Part shown: positions 54,070-63,333 of the stretch, piece after piece
Numbering within the stretch: position 1 is the first letter of the stretch
Layout: the number at the start of each line of letters is the position of its first letter
Assembly: GCF_001660815.1 (NCBI RefSeq)
Contig: NZ_LYMI01000018.1
Span: 1-64,000, forward strand
Reading direction: 5' to 3'
DNA: 64,000 nucleotides
Source of the DNA: Xanthomonas nasturtii
GTDB lineage: Bacteria; Pseudomonadota; Gammaproteobacteria; Xanthomonadales; Xanthomonadaceae
Notes under the pieces: model-generated
What the model saw: only the letters and a program-made list of their open reading frames with translations
Database searches by the model: none
Told to the model about the DNA's origin: nothing
Translations under genes and position numbers: made by a program

Positions 54070-57057
54070 TTAGTAATACTGCCGGATGTAGCTGTAGGCC
54101 TTCTCAAACAGCTCTTCATCCGCGTGCAGCTTGTATTTGAAGAGGGCTTTGCGTAGGGCCTTCTTGACCTCGCGCTCGCCGGCCTGCGTGCCTTGCCAGC
54201 CCGGGAACCGGACGAGACGCACGATTTCGTCGATGTCCGCGACCACGCGTTCGACCATGATGGGCGTCTTGGCCGTCTTGATCTCGTTGAACAGCTCGGT
54301 CAGCGCTGCCTTTCCGCGATCCTCGTCCTCTTCGGGCGGGACCCCCTTCTCGGCCTGCAGCGTTTCCTTGGCAATCTCCAGCAACTGCTTCAGAAATTCG
54401 ACACTGTTGATCTGGCCAGACTCGAACCGGTCTTTCAGCGCATCAAGCCGCTCCGACAGCTTCTTGAACTTGGGGTTGCCGCCATGCCCGCGGAGCCGGC
54501 GCTGGAGCTTGACCTCGATCTCCTTGGCCTTCTTCGGGTCGGGGTTCGACAGCACGGCCTCCAGCAGATCAGCGTCCAGCACCAGTGTGTCGAGATCATC
54601 CCGCACAGCGTCCACATGCACGTTCTGGTGGATCAGCTCGATGGTCTTGGCGCCCAGCGAGTGCCAGATCAGCTTGCCGTGGCCATTGGACGGCTGCACA
54701 GACTGATACACCTGAGACAGCCACTTATAATCATTCTCGAAGGGGAGCAGTACGGTGTCGGGTGACAGGGCCTCCCAGAGCTTGTTGAGCACGCTGTAAT
54801 CGGCGGCGAAGTTGTCTCGCACCTCGTTGTTTGGCAGGCACTGCTGCGCGGCGATCAGGCCCTCATAACCTTGCAGGGTGCGATCACAGCCGTTGAAGAA
54901 GGCCAGGCATTTCCGCATGGCTTCTGGCAGCTTTTCCGCTAGCTCTTGGATGTTGCTGACCACCTGCTTGACGCTCTGGTCGTCGAATTCCAGCGCGGCT
55001 GCCACATCATCGAAGATGCCGAGGTAGTCGACGATCAGGCCGTGGGTCTTCTGCTCGGAGTAGGTGCGGTTCACCCGGCAGATGGCCTGCAGCAGCGTGT
55101 GGTCGCGCAGCGGCTTGTCCAGGTACATGGCCTGCAGGATGGGCGCGTCGAAGCCCGTCAGCAGTTTGGCCGTGACGATGATCAGCTTCAGCGGATCGGC
55201 CGGGTCGCGGAAGCGATCGAGCAGCCGTTCTTCCTCATCGCGTGAACGGTCATAGGCCGCGTACTCTGGATGCTCCTTCTTGTCGGACGCCTGCACCGAA
55301 ATGACGATGTCCGTGGCCTCGGGCGGCAGCAACTTGTCCAGCTCAGTCTTGAACAGCAGGCAGGACTCGCGATCGAAAGTGACGATCTGGCCCTTGAAGC
55401 CGTTGGGCTCCACCTTAGTCTGGAAATGCTCGACGATGTCCTCGCACACCTTGCGGATACGCTCAGGCGTCTTGACCAGCACGGCCATCTTGGCGGCGGT
55501 CTTGGCGAGGTTGTCCTTGTCCAGATCCGACAGGCCGCCGGTCAGGTCTTTGTAGGCGGCGTCCAGCGCGGCCTTGTCGATGTGCAGATCGATCAGCCGG
55601 GGCTCAAAGTGCAGCTTTAGCGTGGCACCGTCGCGGATTGACTCCTCGAAGCCGTACCGGCTCATGTAACCTTTCTCGTCCTCGTCGGCACCAAAGGCGT
55701 AGAAGGTGTTGCGGTCGGCACGGTTGATCGGCGTGCCGGTCAGGCCGAACAGAAACGCGTTGGGCAGGGCCTCGCGCATCTTGCGGCCCAGGTCGCCTTC
55801 TTGCGTGCGGTGGGCCTCGTCCACCAGGGCGATGATGTTGCTGCGGTCGTTCAGGCTGCCAGTGGCCTCGCTGAACTTGAAGATCGTCGTAATGATGATC
55901 TTGCGCACATCCTGCGCCAGCAGTTGCTGCAGCTTCTCGCGGCTATCCGCCTTTTCCAGGTTGGGAATGTCCGCTCCGGTGAATGTACCGGTGATCTGGC
56001 TATCGAGATCGATCCGATCCACCACGATCAGCACGGTCGGGTTCTTCAGGCCGGCATGCATGCGCAGCTTCTGCGCGGCGAACACCATCAGCAGCGACTT
56101 GCCCGAGCCCTGAAAGTGCCAAATCAGGCCCTTCCTGGGGTAACCCGCCAGCACGCGTTCGACGATCTTGTTCGCTGCCTCGTACTGCTGATAGCGGCAG
56201 ATTATCTTGCTGCGCTGCTTTTTCTTGTTGGTGGCGAACAGGGTGAAGCTGCCCAGAATATCCAGCACCACATGCGGCCGTAGCATGCTCTCAGCGGACA
56301 GCTTGAGCGACTTCAGCGGGTGGTGCTGGCCGTCGTCGCCATCACCATCCAGATGCCACGGCCCCCAGTCCTTGACTGGCAGGCCGATGGACCCGTAGTG
56401 GTAAGCCTTGCCTTCGGTCGCCACCGAGAACACGTTGCAAACGAACAGCTCGGGCACGAATTTCTCATAGTCGTCGTGCACCTGTACCGCGCCATCGACC
56501 CAGCTGATGCATTTCTTGACCGGCGTCTTCGCCTCTATCAGTACCAGCGGCAAACCGTTCACCAGTAGCAGCAGATCGGCGCGGCGTTCGGTGGGGCCTG
56601 CACGGTAGGTGTACTGCTGGGTGACGATGTACTGGTTCTGCGCCAGATCATCCAGGTCGATCAGCCGCACCGGCACATGCTCGTTATTGGGGCCGAAGGG
56701 CATAGAGCGCTCGCCGCGCATCCACGCCGTCATCTCCTCGTTGGCGCGGATCAGGCCATCCGAGCGCACCGACAGTACGATGGCACGCAGCTTGTAGAGC
56801 ACCTCGTTGGCGCGGTCGGGCTGAGCAGCAATCTCCGGGTTCAGGCGAATCAGCGCCTCACGCAACCAGGGGCCAACCAGCACGTCCTGAATCTGGCGCG
56901 GCACCTCAGCCGGGGCGACGTAGCGCCAGCCGATGCCTTTGGAGCTGGGACCGTAGCTGACTTGAGGTTCTTTGACGGTGTTAGCCGTGACTGCCTTGAT
57001 CGGGGCGGCGAGCAGATCGCGGACGTAAGCCTCGACGGTGTTAGATTCATTGAACAC
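54070..57057 (-). CDS. hsdR: Type I restriction enzyme HsdR (endonuclease/translocase)
   Basis: A 995-residue protein. The N-terminal nuclease domain has Asp161 and Glu175-x-Lys177 (LVLIEAKT). The superfamily 2 motor has Walker A FQGSGKS (315-321), DEAH (413-416), GLTGTPI (438-444) and the late motif QAICRVNR. A helical C-terminus follows, which docks on HsdM. It starts with GTG directly after the hsdS stop codon (TAG-GTG). With HsdM and HsdS it cuts DNA lacking the cognate methylation. Confidence 0.95.
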   Translation of the reverse strand: MFNESNTVEAYVRDLLAAPIKAVTANTVKEPQVSYGPSSKGIGWRYVAPAEVPRQIQDVLVGPWLREALIRLNPEIAAQPDRANEVLYKLRAIVLSVRSDGLIRANEEMTAWMRGERSMPFGPNNEHVPVRLIDLDDLAQNQYIVTQQYTYRAGPTERRADLLLLVNGLPLVLIEAKTPVKKCISWVDGAVQVHDDYEKFVPELFVCNVFSVATEGKAYHYGSIGLPVKDWGPWHLDGDGDDGQHHPLKSLKLSAESMLRPHVVLDILGSFTLFATNKKKQRSKIICRYQQYEAANKIVERVLAGYPRKGLIWHFQGSGKSLLMVFAAQKLRMHAGLKNPTVLIVVDRIDLDSQITGTFTGADIPNLEKADSREKLQQLLAQDVRKIIITTIFKFSEATGSLNDRSNIIALVDEAHRTQEGDLGRKMREALPNAFLFGLTGTPINRADRNTFYAFGADEDEKGYMSRYGFEESIRDGATLKLHFEPRLIDLHIDKAALDAAYKDLTGGLSDLDKDNLAKTAAKMAVLVKTPERIRKVCEDIVEHFQTKVEPNGFKGQIVTFDRESCLLFKTELDKLLPPEATDIVISVQASDKKEHPEYAAYDRSRDEEERLLDRFRDPADPLKLIIVTAKLLTGFDAPILQAMYLDKPLRDHTLLQAICRVNRTYSEQKTHGLIVDYLGIFDDVAAALEFDDQSVKQVVSNIQELAEKLPEAMRKCLAFFNGCDRTLQGYEGLIAAQQCLPNNEVRDNFAADYSVLNKLWEALSPDTVLLPFENDYKWLSQVYQSVQPSNGHGKLIWHSLGAKTIELIHQNVHVDAVRDDLDTLVLDADLLEAVLSNPDPKKAKEIEVKLQRRLRGHGGNPKFKKLSERLDALKDRFESGQINSVEFLKQLLEIAKETLQAEKGVPPEEDEDRGKAALTELFNEIKTAKTPIMVERVVADIDEIVRLVRFPGWQGTQAGEREVKKALRKALFKYKLHADEELFEKAYSYIRQYY

Positions 57058-58248
57058 CTATGCCTCTCCCCCAATAGCCCTGGCCGTCATGAGCTTTGCC
57101 CACTGCCGGGCGGCATCACGACGTGACTTTTGCGCTGCCATTGCCTTCTCTACCTCTCGCAATTGGCTGAGTGCAGAGTCCTGAACGTTCAGACTTGGCA
57201 CATTCAGGCGCATCTGTAGCAAGTTGGCCCGATTGATCTTCTTCATGCTCGCGCTGGTGCCAGCTGCGATTCGCATCAGGTATTCACGCGCCGATGTGGT
57301 CTGCAGCAAGGCCTCCAGGAACGTCGGACGAATCAGTACAGGGTTTGGCCTGAGACGCATCATCGTGTCCGGGAAAGACACGTCAGCGCGGTTGTCATTG
57401 AAAACTCCAACGAATCCAACGCGGTCTGCTGTGTTGGAGCGAGAGATCAGCATGTCCCCTGTTGAGAGCTTTGCCGCTAGCATTTTGCTGGTCGGCTCGA
57501 CAGGCTTGAAGTCTCCTGAGACATATCCCTCTCGGGACAATGCAGCCAATCCAAGTACGAAGTAGCCCGTGTTGGCATCCCTCGGGGGCGCACTGCAACC
57601 GCTCTCCGGTGAGCCGAGCAGGAGATCGCCAAGCACGTAGGACTTCGCCACGTCAGAACTATCGAGTCGGAGCAACGAATCCTTGAGCGCTTGAAGGATT
57701 CGACCGGTCGAAAAATGAACCTCATCGACCGCATAGCAATGGTCCTTGGCACTCCTCAGGAGATCAACGGCGGACCGCTGATCTTCGATTGGCGGCAGTG
57801 CAAACGGGAATCGCTCCAAGTCAGAGAAGTTGATATAGGGATTGACTGAGCCCTTCGAGTTATTGATCGAAAATGCATTGAATGCCTCGGTCTGCATCAA
57901 GAAAGGCAGGAACTCCGGCAGAAGCTCTTCAGGATTCTTTGGCTCCAGCACGAAGGTCGTATTGGCGCAGACTCCTTCAAAATCAGCCACCGCAACCTTG
58001 CGCAAATAGGTTCGACGCGAGCCATAGAGCACTTGACCCGGCTTGAAGCGCATATGGAAGGCTGGCCCCAAGTAACCCGAGCCAATTTCCCCCCACCGGC
58101 GGAGTCGCAGGTCGTCGGTGTCCATATGGTCACCGGCTATATAGCGCTCAAGGCCAGAGGTTTCCGGATCAGCCTTCTTTTTGCATTGGCGTACCACGTC
58201 GCCGAATTGCACCCAACGCCAGCCAGATTTCAACGTCTTGTTGCGCAT
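57058..58248 (-). CDS. hsdS: Type I restriction specificity subunit HsdS
   Basis: A 396-residue subunit with two target-recognition domains, TRD1 about 10-150 (GWRWVQFGDVVRQ, PFALPPIEDQ) and TRD2 about 205-350. They are separated by helical spacers with AVDLLRSAKDH and LSQLREVEKAMAAQKSRRDAARQWAKLM. It sets the DNA sequence recognised by both methylation and cutting. The start overlaps the stop of the UvrD-like gene by one base. Unusually it is separated from hsdM by two other defence genes. Confidence 0.93.
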   Translation of the reverse strand: MRNKTLKSGWRWVQFGDVVRQCKKKADPETSGLERYIAGDHMDTDDLRLRRWGEIGSGYLGPAFHMRFKPGQVLYGSRRTYLRKVAVADFEGVCANTTFVLEPKNPEELLPEFLPFLMQTEAFNAFSINNSKGSVNPYINFSDLERFPFALPPIEDQRSAVDLLRSAKDHCYAVDEVHFSTGRILQALKDSLLRLDSSDVAKSYVLGDLLLGSPESGCSAPPRDANTGYFVLGLAALSREGYVSGDFKPVEPTSKMLAAKLSTGDMLISRSNTADRVGFVGVFNDNRADVSFPDTMMRLRPNPVLIRPTFLEALLQTTSAREYLMRIAAGTSASMKKINRANLLQMRLNVPSLNVQDSALSQLREVEKAMAAQKSRRDAARQWAKLMTARAIGGEA

Positions 58249-59918
58249 TATTGTTTTCTCACAAATGGCGCGGCATAGCCAAAATATTCACTTTGAGCTG
58301 TGCGTCGCACATCCCATCGCCTAGCTCCCACTGGGCGGTCCCGTTGATTGGCATAGGTAAGGATCAGTCGCTTCTTGGCACGAGAAACCCCGACGAAATA
58401 AGCGCATCGATTCTCATCCTGATCGCCAAAGAAGATTTCTTTTTCGACGGCCATGATGATGACTGAATCAAACTCAAGGCCCTTGCTCTTATGGATGGTC
58501 AGAATTCGTACGGCCTGGTCTTCGGAGAACCGCTCAAGGGCCTTGGGTAAGTCAGGTTCCAGCTTGAGCAATTCCTCGATCCTGGCCTTGGTATCGCGAA
58601 CCACCTCTTTCAACCGATTGTGCGATTCGTAGTCCGGGGAAATCGACACCAGCGTTTCGATACTAACTTGCTTCAGGAATGCTCGAACTAACTCCCACCA
58701 TCCGGAGTAGGGCTCATTGACCAGCTCGGAAATAGCTATCTCTTTTCGATGCTGCTTGACGAGCCGATCAAGGTCCTTACGCGCGTTCGATTGAATGTCT
58801 TCATCGGCAAAAGGGATAAGCTGGTTCATGAGCCGAATCCAAGCTTTAGGCTCGCGCTTACCATAGAGGCATGACAGATAGTCCACAATTAAGCGTGCAG
58901 CAGGCTCCACCGTGATGTCTTGCATCTGCTGTTCGTTGCGGAAGGGAATGCCGCGCACCTCCAATGCCGCCATCAAATGATCGGCGTAAAGGTCGAGCTG
59001 ATTACGAATCAGGACCGCAATTTCCGCAGGCGGAAGCTGCTCGGTCTTTATCCAGCCCTCAATCAAACCTGCGAGGTAGTCAGCCTCCTGACGACTATCT
59101 TCGAAGCTCCATGCAAATACCTCGCCTTCGTCACCGGCAAGCTGCTCATCAGGCATGACGGATGAGGGGTCAAGCTTGCGAATGATCTCGTTTTGCAGGC
59201 GAAGCAGTCGTGGCTTTGAGCGGAAGTTACGGTACATATTGAGTGGGGCAGCAGCAAAGTCTGCAACGAAAGCATGAAAGATGCCATCCATGGCTCCAGC
59301 CCAGCCCATGATCTTCTGCTTAGTGTCGCCCACGGCGGTCAAGCGAATGCTTGTGCCTTGAAAGGCGAGCTTGAGCAACTCGTACTGCAGGTTGGTACAG
59401 TCTTGAAATTCGTCGAGGAAGACGTCGCTGTAGGTTTTCCGAATGGCGCTCCTCGCGACTGCAGACTGTCGCAGAATCTGGATCGCAAACGGCACCAGAT
59501 CGGAAAACTCGATCAAAGTCCGTGATGGGCCCGGCTTTCGATCTGCAATTTTGTACCCAGCATCCAGCGCATACTCGCCCGTCAGCACAGGACGGAAACG
59601 ATCAATGATGCGCTTGGCAAGAGCGTGAAAGGTATAGCTGTCAAACCGCGTGGCAAGCTCGGAACCGCAGCGCCGCCTTACTCGCTCCTTCAAGTTGCTA
59701 CTGGCATCAACTTTGAACGAAATGGCCAAAATCCGTTTTGGATAACGACAGGTTCCCGTGCGCAGCAAGAAGTCTGCCCGCTGCGCAAGCATTTCGGTCT
59801 TGCCCGCTCCTGGCCCTGCTGTCAGCGCAAGACTGCGCGCGTATTCCTTAGCTGCGCGCAATGCATTCGGTTCAAGAGTCAGCCCATCCGCAGGCTTCCA
59901 GTCATCGACCGCAATCAA
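58248..59918 (-). CDS. UvrD-family helicase (GajB-like)
   Basis: A 556-residue superfamily 1 helicase with Walker A AGPGAGKT (34-41), FLDEFQDCT (DEFQD 169-173), GDTKQKIMGWAGA (197-209) and the late motifs ILTIHKSKGLEFDSV and FVGVSRAKKRLI. It is paired with an OLD-family nuclease upstream, the same gene order as GajA-GajB of Gabija, and its length is near that of GajB (about 500). The start is a TTG at 59918 that overlaps the upstream stop (TTGA). It may act as a helicase or sensor together with the nuclease. Confidence 0.85.
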   Translation of the reverse strand: MIAVDDWKPADGLTLEPNALRAAKEYARSLALTAGPGAGKTEMLAQRADFLLRTGTCRYPKRILAISFKVDASSNLKERVRRRCGSELATRFDSYTFHALAKRIIDRFRPVLTGEYALDAGYKIADRKPGPSRTLIEFSDLVPFAIQILRQSAVARSAIRKTYSDVFLDEFQDCTNLQYELLKLAFQGTSIRLTAVGDTKQKIMGWAGAMDGIFHAFVADFAAAPLNMYRNFRSKPRLLRLQNEIIRKLDPSSVMPDEQLAGDEGEVFAWSFEDSRQEADYLAGLIEGWIKTEQLPPAEIAVLIRNQLDLYADHLMAALEVRGIPFRNEQQMQDITVEPAARLIVDYLSCLYGKREPKAWIRLMNQLIPFADEDIQSNARKDLDRLVKQHRKEIAISELVNEPYSGWWELVRAFLKQVSIETLVSISPDYESHNRLKEVVRDTKARIEELLKLEPDLPKALERFSEDQAVRILTIHKSKGLEFDSVIIMAVEKEIFFGDQDENRCAYFVGVSRAKKRLILTYANQRDRPVGARRWDVRRTAQSEYFGYAAPFVRKQ

Positions 59919-61822
59919 TCAGGCAACTCCGCAAGTTTGGCGATGACGGCATCAGCCAATCTGCTCAGCGATGCGGGCATATCAGCCAGCAACTCCTCAT
60001 CTGTCAGCTGAGCCAGTGCGTCAATATGGGCTGCGGGTTTGCTACCAAGTTTGAAGCGCTGATGGTAGGTGCTGAACATCTTCTGTTCGTCTTTACTGTA
60101 CTGGCTGGGGTCGTGGTGCTGCTTACCGAGAACCGCCTTGATCGTGGATTCATCCGGCTTTTCCTCCTCGACGCCGTAGGCTTCCGGGAACGACAGCAGC
60201 ATTGTGAAGTCCAGATCCATGGGATACGAGAAGTACACATCTCGTTCTTCAAGCGCCGCAAGATAGTTGTCGTAATCTCGAACTTTGTAGGTAGCATTCT
60301 TCCATTTGGGTATTACATGGCCGGCGGGGAGGACCTTGCTCGGCGCATAGACAGCCAGTTGGTCATTGACGTATTTGATTCGCCCCCAGCCAGCCGCATA
60401 ACGAGCTACATCTAGATCAAGAAGTGTCAGGCAAGGGATCTGCAAGGCCGACAGCAGACGCCAGAAGTGATTGACGTGCCTGCCTCCAAGCGGGGCAATC
60501 GTGACAGCGGACTCATCAACCGGCGCTCCTTTGACCTGCAGCAGACGAGGCAACACAATTTCTTCGCTATCGCCTTCCCCAAGTACGACAAGCCGCGAGA
60601 AATAGAGCTCCGGGAAGGCTTGTACTGCCTCGCGCACAAACTTGTGAGCTTCATCAGCGGCGTCTGGCAACTGGATATGCGTGACGCGAGATGTTCGCTC
60701 CTTGGTCAGCCGCAGATAGCGGATACGTTCCGGAGCAACGCGCCGCAGCATCGACGGCGCGTGGGTCGCAATCAGTGCTTGCGCGTCACTATCGCAGGTC
60801 ATCGCGTTGAGCGCATTGACGATTCGTCCAAGGTAGTGCGGTGAGAGGCTGTTTTCGGGCTCTTCGACCGCCACCACCGTAAACACGGGCGGGCGCAGCT
60901 TGTCTGCGTCGAAAGAATCATCTTCTTCAGCCAGGACCGCGCGACCGATGGCTTGCGAGGAAAGCACGAGCGAGAGATAAAGCATCGACTTCTGACCATC
61001 GCTCAGTCGCGAGAAATCGACCAGCTGCTCATCATGACCTGGCGTGAATGACACCGACATGTGCCGCAGCAAGGCTTCAATCTCGGACGCAACAAATGTG
61101 AGTTTGGGGTCTGCAAAGAAGCTTCCCTTGTGCAAAGCGCTCCATGTCGATTTCAAGCTTTTGCTGAACGCATTGATTGCTGGATTGGCAGCCAAGCTGC
61201 CGCTGATCTGGTCGGTCAAGCCCTTGATGACAGTTCGCTCAGCGTCCCAATTCACCGCACGCAGCATGCGCCCTAGCAGTGCATTGGCGCCGTAGGCAAT
61301 GTGATCTTCTGGATCACGGCGTGCGGGCAGGTAGTGAACGTGAATATGGTTGCGTTCAGATCGGGGCACCTGAGCAGTGGTCATTGGCGAGCCATCTGCA
61401 TTGATGTCCAGCACATAGACCATGCTTTCTTCAATGTCCCCATCCAAACCCATGGTGGCGGTGAGACGGAATCGCACGCGCGGTGTACCATCGATTTCAT
61501 CAAGGCGCATGTGGCCGAAATGAGGCGCTACCGTGCTGTTGTCCTCGTCGTCGTCGTCAAGTTCCGGGAACAGGAAGTCGGCTTCGATCCATAGCTGACG
61601 CTCAGCAGGCGGTGCCACCTCGTTGAATGGGACTTGAAAGTCCGAGCGCAAGATTCGGCGCAGTGATGGATCAAAGGCAAACAGACGGCAAAGGGCTTGG
61701 AGTGCTGCTGTCTTGCCTGAGCCGTTAGGGCCGATGAGGTAAGTAATCTCCTCCAACCGAATTTCGGTAGGCACAGCTCCAAATGACTGGAAGTTCGAGA
61801 GCCGGATCGTTTGAAGCTTCAT
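59915..61822 (-). CDS. OLD-family ATP-dependent endonuclease (GajA-like)
   Basis: A 635-residue protein. The ABC-type ATPase has Walker A GPNGSGKT (31-38), signature LSDGQKSM (273-280), Walker B FTVVAVEEPENS (314-325) and the switch His354 in ATHAPS. The C-terminal TOPRIM nuclease has Glu416 in VLGEGDSEE and Asp469-x-Asp471 in LLDLDVARY. OLD proteins followed by a UvrD helicase are class 2, as in Gabija, where GajA nicks DNA when nucleotides drop. The start overlaps the hsdM stop (ATGA). Its position inside the hsd operon is unusual. Confidence 0.88.
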   Translation of the reverse strand: MKLQTIRLSNFQSFGAVPTEIRLEEITYLIGPNGSGKTAALQALCRLFAFDPSLRRILRSDFQVPFNEVAPPAERQLWIEADFLFPELDDDDEDNSTVAPHFGHMRLDEIDGTPRVRFRLTATMGLDGDIEESMVYVLDINADGSPMTTAQVPRSERNHIHVHYLPARRDPEDHIAYGANALLGRMLRAVNWDAERTVIKGLTDQISGSLAANPAINAFSKSLKSTWSALHKGSFFADPKLTFVASEIEALLRHMSVSFTPGHDEQLVDFSRLSDGQKSMLYLSLVLSSQAIGRAVLAEEDDSFDADKLRPPVFTVVAVEEPENSLSPHYLGRIVNALNAMTCDSDAQALIATHAPSMLRRVAPERIRYLRLTKERTSRVTHIQLPDAADEAHKFVREAVQAFPELYFSRLVVLGEGDSEEIVLPRLLQVKGAPVDESAVTIAPLGGRHVNHFWRLLSALQIPCLTLLDLDVARYAAGWGRIKYVNDQLAVYAPSKVLPAGHVIPKWKNATYKVRDYDNYLAALEERDVYFSYPMDLDFTMLLSFPEAYGVEEEKPDESTIKAVLGKQHHDPSQYSKDEQKMFSTYHQRFKLGSKPAAHIDALAQLTDEELLADMPASLSRLADAVIAKLAELPD

Positions 61823-63333
61823 TGGGTGTCCTCAGCCTTGGAAAGACCATCCAGCGTTTCCACCAATGCGTCCATCTGCAGCCAGAATGCGCGTCCATCG
61901 GTTTGCCATTGCTCCCAGGTAGAGAGCAGCGATACCGCATCGCCATTGCTGTCGGTGGCAACGACGGGGGCAACGCGCTTCACGTACATCGGGATCGAAA
62001 GGTTGCCCGCATTGGCGCCTATTTCGGCCCGGGTGGCAACCTTGGCGAAACCGGGTTCATCCGCGAACGCGTTGAATGCGCTCAGGATGTGCTGCTGGTG
62101 CTCAGGCTTAAGGAAGCTCTGCGCCCGCTCTCTAGTGACCTCGTTAACAGCATCAATGAAGATCACCTTGCCCTTGCGAGCAGTGACCTTCTTGCGGTTG
62201 CAGATGACGATGCACGACTCCATCGGCGAGTTGTAGAACAGGTTGGGGCCCAAGCCGATGACGGCCTCGACCCAGTCCTGCTCGACCATCTTGGCGCGCA
62301 TGGACTGTTCTTCGTTGCGGAACAGCACGCCATGTGGCCACAGCACGGCACAGCGACCATTGGCGGTCAGGCTGCTCAGAATGTGCTGCTGGAACGCATA
62401 GTCGGCGCGGCCCTGCGGCGGCGTGCCCAGGGAGTTACGGCCCCACTTGTCGCTGCTCCAGGCCTCGCGGTTCCACTGCTTGATGGAGTACGGCGGGTTG
62501 GCCAGGATCACATCGAACTGGCGCAGGCAGTCGCCCTCGATGTGCTTGGGATCGGCCAGGGTGTCGCCACGGATGATCTCGAAGTCCTCCACGCCGTGCA
62601 GGAACAGGTTCATGCGAGCGATGGACGAGGTAATGAGGTTGCGCTCCTGCCCGTAGAGCTTGAGGGTGCGGTACTCGCCGCCCGACCGCTTCACTTCGTC
62701 CAGCGCCGAGATCAACATGCCGCCGGTGCCGCAGGTAGGGTCGTAGATCGACTCGCCGGCCTGCGGCGCCAGCAGCTGCGTCATCAGGTGAACGACGGTG
62801 CGGTTGGTGTAGAACTCGGCTGCCGTGTGGCCGGAGTCGTCTGCGAACTTTTTGATCAGGTACTCATAGGCGTTGCCGAGTTCGTCCTCGGGGACGTTAG
62901 CCACGGACAGCGTCTGGGTCGAGAAATGCTCGATGAGGTTCTTTAGCGTTTCGTCGGGCAGCCGCTCGCGATTGGTCCACGGGGCATCCCCGAAGATGCC
63001 GTCGAGCAGATCAGGGTTGACGGACTCGATAGCACGCATGGCTTTCTGGATGGCCGCACCGACGTTCTTAGGTGACTGTCGCACTTCATTCCAATGCGCA
63101 CGTGCAGGAATCTGAAAACGGTGGTTTTCTGCAAACTGGGCATAGGAGAGGTCGCCATTGGAGTTGACCAGCGCTGCCTGGTACTCCTCTTCCCACACAT
63201 CCGAGACGCGCTTGTAGAACAGCAATGGAAAGATGAACTGTTTGTAGTCGCCGGCGTCGATGAGGCCGCGTAGCAGCACGGCGGCACCCCACAGATACGA
63301 CTCTAAGGCTTGTTGAGAAATACGTTGCGTCAC
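61819..63333 (-). CDS. hsdM: Type I DNA methyltransferase HsdM
   Basis: A 504-residue N6-adenine methyltransferase with an N-terminal helical domain (about 10-150), the AdoMet motif DPTCGTGGM (198-206) and the catalytic NPPYS (279-283). The start codon is GTG, overlapping the stop of the GIY-YIG gene (GTGA). It protects host DNA and forms the M2S core with HsdS, which is encoded two genes downstream. Confidence 0.95.
   Translation of the reverse strand: MTQRISQQALESYLWGAAVLLRGLIDAGDYKQFIFPLLFYKRVSDVWEEEYQAALVNSNGDLSYAQFAENHRFQIPARAHWNEVRQSPKNVGAAIQKAMRAIESVNPDLLDGIFGDAPWTNRERLPDETLKNLIEHFSTQTLSVANVPEDELGNAYEYLIKKFADDSGHTAAEFYTNRTVVHLMTQLLAPQAGESIYDPTCGTGGMLISALDEVKRSGGEYRTLKLYGQERNLITSSIARMNLFLHGVEDFEIIRGDTLADPKHIEGDCLRQFDVILANPPYSIKQWNREAWSSDKWGRNSLGTPPQGRADYAFQQHILSSLTANGRCAVLWPHGVLFRNEEQSMRAKMVEQDWVEAVIGLGPNLFYNSPMESCIVICNRKKVTARKGKVIFIDAVNEVTRERAQSFLKPEHQQHILSAFNAFADEPGFAKVATRAEIGANAGNLSIPMYVKRVAPVVATDSNGDAVSLLSTWEQWQTDGRAFWLQMDALVETLDGLSKAEDTQ

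Noticed and set aside
58248-61822. OLD nuclease and helicase as a general RecBCD-like repair pair
   Set aside because: The OLD (ABC plus TOPRIM) followed by UvrD order and position inside an hsd operon fit a Gabija-type defence pair better. No RecB/RecC/AddB features are present.
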